DNA of 64,000 bases, from positions 186,001-250,000 of the forward strand of contig QWDQ01000035.1 of NCBI GenBank assembly GCA_003868215.1, read 5' to 3'. The notes beneath the pieces are model-generated. The model saw only the letters and a program-made list of their open reading frames with translations. It had not been told where the DNA came from and searched no databases. Shown one piece after another: positions 56,501 to 64,000 of the stretch. The position numbers and the translations under genes are program-made. Source of the stretch: Pseudophaeomoniella oleicola (taxonomy: Eukaryota > Ascomycota > Eurotiomycetes > Phaeomoniellales > Phaeomoniellaceae). Each line of letters starts with the position of its first letter. The first letter of the stretch is position 1.

Positions 56501-58489
56501 TCAACCTTCCACGGAGGTAGGTTGTACATCAGCCTTCAATTTCCCACCCGTTTCTTTCTCAGCCAGCTCAGCGATCTGCAACGTCTCCTCCGTCGTCCTC
56601 ACCCCCAACTCCCTCTCAAACACCACCGGCACCACCACGCCCTCCTCCCTCCCATAATTCGTATCCGTCGTGTACTTGTAAGCCGACACGGCCGACAGCG
56701 CCAACCCGACCATCATCATGGGGAAATACGCGGCGGCCTCGTTCAGGAAGGGCGCGCGGTTCGAATCGATGCCGAACGCGGTCGCTGTCCCGAAGGCCTG
56801 CACGCCTTTGAAGTACCCGCTGTAGCGACCGAGCACGTGCGGTTCGTTGGAGAAAGTCGAGTACAGCCAGTGATGCAGGTTTTGAAACAGGGGGTAACAG
56901 GCGCCGAAGAACATGTAGATGACGAGCGGGCCGGCAAAAGAAGTGCCGTCGGTCCAGTCGATGCCGCGAGGGTCGGCGTTGCGGTCGATGTCGTTGATGG
57001 CGAGAAAAGAAATCATGGCGATCCAGGTGCCGCCGATGACGGTGGCGACGACGGAGATGGCGGTGAAGGCGCGGTGGCGGCGGTGGGGGGAGAGGAGGCT
57101 GGTGTCGCAGACCCAGGCGATTAGGAGGGCGCCGAGGATTTGCATGATCCAGTATACGAGCTTTTTTTTTTTTTTTTCAGTCAGTTAAAAAACACAGGAA
57201 GGAGCAGACGTGGGATATGGAGCAAGCTAGGTAGAGAGACAACAGGGGAGACATGGAGGCAAGTAGAGTGTTGAGAGCATCACCATGGGGATATACGTAC
57301 ATTAGCCAAAGCTCTAGTACGAGCATTAAAGTATGCCGCATTAAACGACCCGCACAACGAAAGATACATCTCCGAACTGTACACCGACAACGTGATCAAC
57401 AGCATTTTCGGCTCCAGAATCGTCTTGCCGAGGGCCTTGAATTCCTGCAGCCACGGCAGGGGTTTGAACACGGCGATCGGGCGGCCGTCATCGCGTCTCA
57501 CTTTTGAAGGGTCCATGAGTAGCGCACCGATGAGAATGCCGCAACATTCGAGAGTGATGAAGGCGATGTAGACGGCTTGGGGGACACCGGTGACGGTGGT
57601 GTCGTTGGCGGTGAGGCCGAGGACGATTGCTATAGAAACACCGCGAGTCAGTCTCTCTCTCTCTCTCTCTCTCTAAATAGGGGTAAAACTGGCATCGGAA
57701 AAGGTTCTTCCTCCACTTACAGGCTCCAACGACAGACCCAAAAGCATTGATGACCCAAGTCGTGGCAATGTATTTGCCCTTGTCTTTCTCCGTCGCGTAG
57801 CTTGTGGTTATATAACCTATAATGGGGGGTTTGTTATGAGAGTAAAAACGGAAGAGAGCGGGTCGTAAAGGAGGTATAGGTGGTGCAATGCTCTACTAGG
57901 GCTTCCGGAAGGCTGACGTACCTTGAGTACTCCAGAGCAACCCAGATGTGATACCACATAGAAAGCCTGCAAAGATGTTGAACCAGCCACCTCTACCCTC
58001 GTCAAGGTACCTAAAATGGTGAATGAGTTATCCCCGTGTTCTATGGATCTGAGATCAAGTACTCAGCAGTCAAACATAATTTACTAACCATAAAGAACCT
58101 GCATATATCGAGTACCCCGTCGCACCGATCATGAGCGTGACCCTCGGACCAACCTGATTGATCAGCGAGCCTCCGCACGTCCCAGCAAGGCCGAACATGC
58201 AGTAGAGCACGACATTTGCCGTATCCGTGGTCTGGACTTCGGACGGATGGACACCGCCGGCACCTAAACCAGTCATGGCCAGGTAAGTCCCCGGACAGCA
58301 GAACAGCACCATGGCAACGATGATGGTCTGCACGTAGGGTCTGGATAGGGACAGGAAACGAGTATATACATCAGTAAAAGGCCGACTTTTTGCAACGGAG
58401 GGAGTGTGACGTGGATGAAGAACTTACGAGTTGTAGCGCCATTTCTTCAATTGGCGAAGCTCGCCTTGGTCTATACTAGAGCCAGCCAT
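56501..58489 (-). CDS. UNC93-like multi-pass membrane protein (MFS fold)
   Basis: Six exons (58428-58489, 58089-58340, 57922-58010, 57721-57816, 57301-57629, 56501-57160) give 495 aa. Hydrophobic segments include VAMVLFCCPGTYLAMTGLGA, NVVLYCMFGLAGTCGG, FNIFAGFLCGITSGLLWSTQ, LIAWVCDTSLLS and FAGPLVIYMFFGACYPLF. The LWSTQGYITTSYATEKDKGK motif is diagnostic for the UNC93/DUF895 family. Animal UNC93 proteins regulate channels or traffic receptors; the fungal role is not known. Introns are large for this window (78-140 nt); intron 4 carries a CT microsatellite and intron 5 ends in a long T tract on the plus strand. The start is the ATG of MAGSSIDQGELRQL. Confidence 0.92.
57652..57674. repeat. (CT)n microsatellite in intron
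   Basis: A CT dinucleotide tract within the fourth intron of the UNC93-like gene. Confidence 0.9.
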
Positions 58490-59456
58490 GGTACCTACAG
58501 ATCGCTGGCTATCGGTAAAACGTCTATAGAGCCTGAAGATCTACTATTGGTCTTGCGAGGACAGCTTTGCGACTGTTCAGTGAGAGTAGCCAGAGAATAA
58601 CACAAGGTTGCCCGATATCTGGTGAGGATTGGAGAACACGACTTGCGTAGTAGGTGAGAAGGTAAACATAGGGTGGTTTGACTCTGAGGAAGAGCGGAGG
58701 GTAGAAGGTAAGTAGGATAAATTGATATATCTGTCTTCGGGAGACGTGACTATAGAGACCATCTTTATACGTCTACCAACTCGTAGCCAAGACATACAGT
58801 GTTGGTATTGGTATATCAACCAGGGGGACGACATGATGTGCAATAGTTACACCGTCGCTCATGAGAAAGCCGTTATTGAAGAATTGATAAGCGCCGTTCG
58901 CCTGATTGGTAGACGTCTGTCAGACAGTAGTCAACTTACAAATGATGTTTTCTAGCCAAGAATGGAGAGGAATTGAGATGAGAAGGTTAGTACATACAAA
59001 GATAAGTTACAAGCCTTTGAATGATGTCGGCGCAAGATTGACCTAATCTGGTAAAGACCGAAAATGAGGTTCCGTTTCCGTTTCCGTGTTTATCTGTTAT
59101 CAACGACGTACTATGGTATAGCGTAGGTACCTAGATAATAGTCTGCGCGCCAGCCTCATAAGCTTGAGCCCACCATGACCCTAGTAAGGCGTCATTTACC
59201 TGCATACTCCACCGATAAGAGACTTTGAATTTAGTTTACGGAGATGCTGATCGCTATTGATAGAGAGATCTTAGAGAGATGGCTAATATTGATCTCGGGC
59301 AGTCAGAGCAGGATAGTAGGCCCCTCCCTCTCTCCCCTTTTCACCGTTATCAATCTCGATGACTTACCTCAATTGCGGTTCCACTACACAATACTACGTA
59401 GCAAGTTGTAGTGCCCCCTCCAATGACTGGGAATTCTACTTCCTTCAAGCCTCTAG
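58490..59456. other. Intergenic region
   Basis: About 1 kb between the 5' end of the UNC93-like gene and the 3' end of the amine oxidase gene. No coding sequence supported; a GTTTCC hexamer repeat is near 59071-59088. Confidence 0.45.
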
Positions 59457-61811
59457 CTAGAGTCTAGCATTTGGTTGCTCAGTCAACGGCTGACAAGGTA
59501 GCGATTTGTTGTGATTTCCTGCACTGCAGTCGTGGAGAACAGAGCGATTAAATGTCTGCGTCGATCGGGGTACATCGAGAGCGGCTACCAAATGCAAGAT
59601 CTTGTCAGCTCACGGATGGATTTGGCGTGACGAAGACGGTGAGAGACTTACGGTTCTTCTCGAAAAACCCGCTTGGTTTTAATCCAACAGTCATCACGTG
59701 CACAGGCATCACGGGGAAATCTTCAGGTCGAGGATTATGCGTTACACCAAACGCTGGAGGAAGAAAGTGTCAGCAAGGTGAACTTGAGAACCAAGGTTGT
59801 GCTGAACATACTATGCCAGATGACCACATCGCTATTCTCGACGTTCTCTTGTCGGGATGCCCAGATTGCCAACCCTGTATCTTGCACGCTCTGGTTGGTG
59901 AATTCTCCCGCTGCATACAACTCGTCATCTTGATGTTTGGTCACCCAAATGGGCTTGGTCGTAAAAGCAGCACGTTTGACTAGCATGGCGCTTGGGTCCG
60001 TAAGCAGCATCTGGCTGGGTGCTGTCTCCAGTAAGTACGCCACAGCCTTTCGCGAAACTGCATTGATGACGCTGTCGTTTCGGATCTTGAATTGACGGTT
60101 CTTCTCGACATTGGTGGTTAGATATCCTGGTCTCTTGATGACAGTCTGTTTCGATGTATAGCCAACCCCATGGGGATTTAGAGTGTCATCCACAGGAAGT
60201 GGCACGCTTTCTTCGTAGATCACCGTATTGTTAAACCCGTCTATAGCGGGGTCAATCCGGAGCGACAGAAGGTGTTGATGATTTGCTGCCATAACTCCTG
60301 GACCGACGTTAGTACCCCAGGGCACAGTCAACCCATTCTCGTTGTCGATCGGCATCGTTGACAAAATTCCAGTAGCACGGACTTCCATTTCGATGCCGGC
60401 TGCTTGGTCGAGCATCCAGGCAAAAACATACTCGTAATTTGACAGGGTGCAGACCATCTGGACGACAAGACGGCGACGGCGAACAGTAGTGGCGGTCCCA
60501 TTCCGATAGTTAAGATGTTTGTAGAGCAAACCATCATCTTGTTCGTGGAGACAAATGACATTTGGTAGGACAACAGGCTGACCATTCGCACCGCAGCGGT
60601 AGCCGTCAAAGTATTTGATATGACCAAGACAGTCACATCCTAGCTGTAGTTGATTGGCAGTAACACCAAAACCAACGTCACCCGCATCAAACGCCTGTTT
60701 CCGATGGTATGGGGCTCGAGGATCTGTGGGAATGAATTATGAGGAGCAGCTCTGACCAACAACAGGCTTCTTTGCTTACCTCCATAGGGAACCACCATTT
60801 CCGACATAGATAAGCGGTAGAACGTGTTACGACCGTCGAATGTCATGTTGTAAAGGACCATACCATCCCGATTATTGAATCCCACACGAAACCGCCATTT
60901 TTGCCACTCAACGAGATTGCCTGAAACCCGGAACGATGGACCTTCTGGTTGAGAAGCAAAGTAAGGCTTCAGATTGGGCCGCAGGGGTTCGTTAATGAGA
61001 TCCTGGGCGTACTCCACCCCCTTGACGTTTTTCCATGGTTGGGTAGGAGTCGTATGCTCGTCTACCCCGGTTGGGAGATAATCCATGCGAACCAGTTGAT
61101 GGGTATTGCCGTCAAATACCGGCGAGAAGGCGCAGGGGAGAGAGTAGTGATTTGTCTCTGGGTGGGCATGCTGCACAATATACATGTAGCACTGGCAGAG
61201 TTTTCTTGACTCTTGATTGGCATCCATGCCATAAATCCAAGGATCACAGCACACGGTGTACCCAGCTGGTAAGTGCATCTTTTCAATCTCATCAAGAACT
61301 GCCGGATGCTCCATACAGAGTTTCTCAAGTTCAACCAATTCGTCCACATCATTTGGGCCCTGCAGACAAGAGATCAGCGATTGAGGTCGGTCCAACTTCA
61401 AGCAAGAGCAACATACATGGATGTGGCTTTCCAATGCATGAAGTGAGAGGACTTTTGACGCCGACGGTTGCACTATAGCTTTTATGAATAGCTTCGTGTC
61501 CAATCCTAGAAATTAGTGAGAGTTTGGCCTGCGAGATGCGGTGTTTCGGGTTTATTGAAGAGGAAGCACATACGATGAAACAAGGCAAAAACTAGTCTTG
61601 GAGGTGGTACCGGTAGAGGCTTCCCGAGACGTTCTGCTTCGATATATTGAATGACATCCTTCTTAGAGGGTTCCTGAATGTCTATGCGTTTGAAGCGAAG
61701 GGTGACGTCGAGGAAAGTGGCGCGCAGTAAAGCCGCGGTCTGCGACATTTCCTGGGGCGTGAGAGGATCAAAAGGGTGAAGAGATCCTGTAGTTGCTTGG
61801 CCGGAGGACAT
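59457..61811 (-). CDS. Copper-containing primary-amine oxidase, probably peroxisomal
   Basis: Six exons (61574-61811, 61417-61505, 60780-61359, 59812-60723, 59652-59753, 59457-59584) give 682 aa. It oxidises primary amines to aldehydes, hydrogen peroxide and ammonia. N-terminal N2/N3 domains start at HPFDPLTPQEM. The catalytic base is Asp315 in QAFDAGDVGFG. The topaquinone precursor is Tyr399 in TLSNYEY. Copper ligands are the two His of NHQHLL and the His of VTHNPRPEDFP. Spacing matches the Hansenula enzyme. The protein ends in ARL, a PTS1-type peroxisomal signal. Intron 2 (57 nt) has no stop, so its removal rests on family alignment (HIH joined to GPNDVDELVEL). The adjacent upstream regulator may control it. 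Confidence 0.93.
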
Positions 61812-62518
61812 ATTGAGAGAGATGAAGAGAGAGACAGATATGGAATGCACGTCTAATCTTGTCGTCGTTTTGCAACGTCTGTCAACGATATATAAGTTAT
61901 ATGACGAACCTGGGTAACCATCAGGCACCGCCGCACCGAAACAGTCTTCCGCCGATGAACAAGACGGCTTTTTACTTCTCCATCTTTTTCTCTTGCTGTC
62001 ATCACGCCTAAGACTTCGTTCAGAGACGGACTCATCTGTAGTTAGAGAGTCTCCGGAAAGACCCAAGGCCCACAGGTTGGGACTGGATGTGACAATGTTG
62101 GCAATTGAACTCAATTGAGTTCATTTAAAGCAGTCCGAGCCACCTGGTGGACTTATCACGCACGTAGTGTAATATTCAGTATAGAGGCTTTACCTGTACA
62201 AGCCACTTACCCTGTTGAGGACAAGGAACCGCTGAATCATAACTACTACGGTGGTACAAGATGAAGTAGCTACCCCAGGTGGGTCACGAAATCTAGCGAG
62301 GTCGATCCGCGATCCTGTAAAGGAATGACCTAGTAAATATGTATTTTTATGATACAGTAACAGCCGAAATCATTTAAATAGCGCTACATTATAGCACATG
62401 AAGCTGAAGGCGTAAAGGGAAACTAAATGTCAAAAGGTGCTTTATGTTAAGCAATATCTTCCCCTCGACGTCATCATAATACGGTAATAGCAAATGACGC
62501 TGCTACCAGATAGTATCG
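61812..62518. other. Promoter region of amine oxidase gene and 3' flank of regulator
   Basis: About 700 bp. An open frame continues in phase upstream of the amine oxidase start to 62114 but lacks an ATG at its far end and any family resemblance, so it was not included. The rest is AT-rich with no supported gene. Confidence 0.45.
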
Positions 62519-64000
62519 TTACGTTAGTATGAGGTCCCATCCTATTTCGTCCAGGACAACATGCCAGGCCAATCTTGTTGGCGTCAAGTCTGGACATGCC
62601 CAGACCCTTTGAACAATCTCGCGAGCTCGTCGAATATTTCCCAAGCCAATATTCGTCTCCAGAACGTGGAGACGTCGTAGGATGTATGCCCTTTGACCCT
62701 TCATCTCCGCCTCGCAACCAACAAGAAACAAAGGTAAGACGAGGGCTGACTCACAACGATCTCCTTCCGGGATCTGGCTAATTGTGCTCAGACACAGTCG
62801 AATTGCCTCTTGTTTTGAATGAAAGCCGTCAATCTGCAGAAGGTCCTCCACAACCGTGGACAGATCGCATCGCTCTGCCGCTGTGAGGGTCTCTATTACC
62901 GAGTACAAATAGACAAAAGCAGCATTTTTATAAGCTACAGCAATCAGCTCCAGGCGCTGTAAAGTAGAAACAGATACGCCTTGAGGCACTATGTATGACA
63001 GGTCGGAGCAGACCCATGCCTGGAGGTCGCAGACTCTGTAGAAGCATCAGCTTGTCTCCTCATAACGTTACAAGATGCAAAAGACTGACATTGCACGAGC
63101 TTCTGTAAGCAGCTTACTTGTGGAGACGTGGCTGGACAGTCGTGAGATTTTTGAGATTAGTTTGACAAGGTCTTCGGCAAATCCCATGTACGAATCGAGA
63201 GCAAAAACAGGGCGCGTTTCAAGTTCGCACGCGATCGAAGGAAGAAGTAACTCGGGTCCTATAGACGTACTGCCCTGGAGATGCGTGACCTGGGCAACGT
63301 GGTAGTGATACACGATGCTGCAGACATAACCACGGTTAGTAGACCCTCCTGACACGAAAAACTTTGCTTGAGCGAAAGGAGGCCACTCACAAGCTCTTCA
63401 GGAATTTTGCTACATCCGGGTCTAGCGTGCAGAAGCCTCCCGCAAGTTGTAGTAATCGAACGAGTCCAGTCAAATGATCTTTCCACCGCTGGGTGCCACC
63501 ATCGACAATTTCGTATTTGCAAAGGAACGCTGCTGTGAGGAGCACTTCTTCCACCGCGAAGTTGCTTTGCCGGGGAAAGTGCCGTTGAAGGGTTTGCGTG
63601 GACAAAGACCGATTCAAGTCACGGAGAGCCATTGTATAATAGCCGAGTGCATTATGACACACTTTGGGGTCCCAGGAATGGTTCATGTTATGTGCCATGT
63701 GAGAGGCGGATACAGCGCACACAGCCTGGACCAGCATTGGCGACGATAGAGCTCGTGGCATGACGACCGTTCGCAGCGGATTAGAAACGGCGTCCATCAT
63801 AACCAGTACTGGACTGAGACGCTCGCAGTGATAGCTGAGGTAACGGAGTGTCTCAGGATTAGAGCCTGGTCAAGTTAGAGACCCATGGCCAACAGGATTG
63901 CTAGAGATGCTGACCGGCATGGCTTAACGAATGCATCGGTAGAGCAGAGGGTAAAGGCCAGCTCTGTTCCTTCTTTAATATGCCGACTTGATCATCATCA
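62519..64000 (-). CDS. Fungal transcription factor, C-terminal regulatory part (runs off window)
   Basis: This is a partial gene: the 5' end lies beyond base 64000. Visible exons are from 63915 to the edge, 63391-63865, 63090-63317 and 62519-63035, with introns of 49, 73 and 54 nt. The protein has the helical pattern of the second fungal-specific regulatory domain class. It includes LRYLSYHCERLSPVLVMMDA, LVQAVCAVSASHMAH, LGYYTMALRDLNRSLS, LTAAFLCKYEIVDGG, WKDHLTGLVRLLQLAGG, FIVYHYHVAQ, ALVLPLFLVGCEAE and the end WHVVLDEIGWDLILT. The zinc cluster expected at the N-terminus cannot be seen. It is on the same strand and directly upstream of the amine oxidase gene, so it is a candidate regulator of it. 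Confidence 0.82.

Noticed and set aside
56522-57124. Plus-strand 200-codon frame opposite the UNC93-like last exon
   Set aside because: Antisense shadow with His/Arg/Val/Asp-biased composition.
61812-62114. In-frame extension of the amine oxidase upstream
   Set aside because: No ATG at its far end, not family-like, and MSSGQATTG at 61811 is followed by the expected first domain.

Overview
The window is nuclear DNA of a filamentous ascomycete (Pezizomycotina). The genes have short introns, mostly 42-140 nt, with GT donors, CTRAY-type branch points and AG acceptors. There are several Zn(II)2Cys6 regulators, a fungal PDR transporter, fungal P450s and a fused pseudouridine-salvage enzyme. Intergenic DNA is rich in CCTAGGTA-type motifs and microsatellites. 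Class or genus cannot be fixed from the sequence alone. I built 26 protein gene models; all 25 that lie wholly inside the window are multiples of three. I also found one tRNA gene and one very doubtful small ORF. I saw no transposon, retroelement, rRNA or CRISPR array.

Layout. 0.5-10 kb: RMT2-type arginine methyltransferase, a tightly convergent NAD(P)-binding protein, a dienelactone-hydrolase-like/SnoaL-like protein, an SRPBCC protein, an intron-bearing tRNA-Ser(GCU) and a nucleolar RRM protein (Nop15/NIFK). 10.1-10.9 kb: low-complexity DNA around a 10-N assembly gap. 10.9-22 kb: zinc-cluster regulator, bifunctional pseudouridine kinase/pseudouridine-5'-phosphate glycosidase, RNA15/CstF-64, zinc alcohol dehydrogenase, Mam3/CNNM-like membrane protein. 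22.8-47.6 kb is the accessory part: two P450s, a secreted CAP (PR-1) protein, an MFS carrier, a maltose-permease-like sugar carrier, a PDR-type ABC-G transporter divergent from a zinc-cluster regulator, and a medium-chain (enoyl-reductase-like) oxidoreductase. 49-56.3 kb: a disordered conserved fungal protein, an ankyrin protein with a STAND-type N-terminal helical domain, IMP3, and an ER DnaJ (SCJ1). 56.5-64 kb: UNC93-like protein, a copper amine oxidase with a predicted peroxisomal C-terminus, and the C-terminal part of another regulator running off the right edge.

How the genes relate. Housekeeping genes flank the accessory block. In the block, the ABC transporter and the zinc-cluster gene share a 595-bp promoter that holds a regular CGG direct-repeat array. 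The regulator, transporter, reductase and second P450 are consecutive genes without a polyketide, peptide or terpene synthase. A detoxification/efflux module or a fragment of a metabolic cluster is the most reasonable reading, and it is inference. Three introns are best explained by GC-AG boundaries. Most neighbouring genes alternate in strand, giving many convergent pairs with short gaps.
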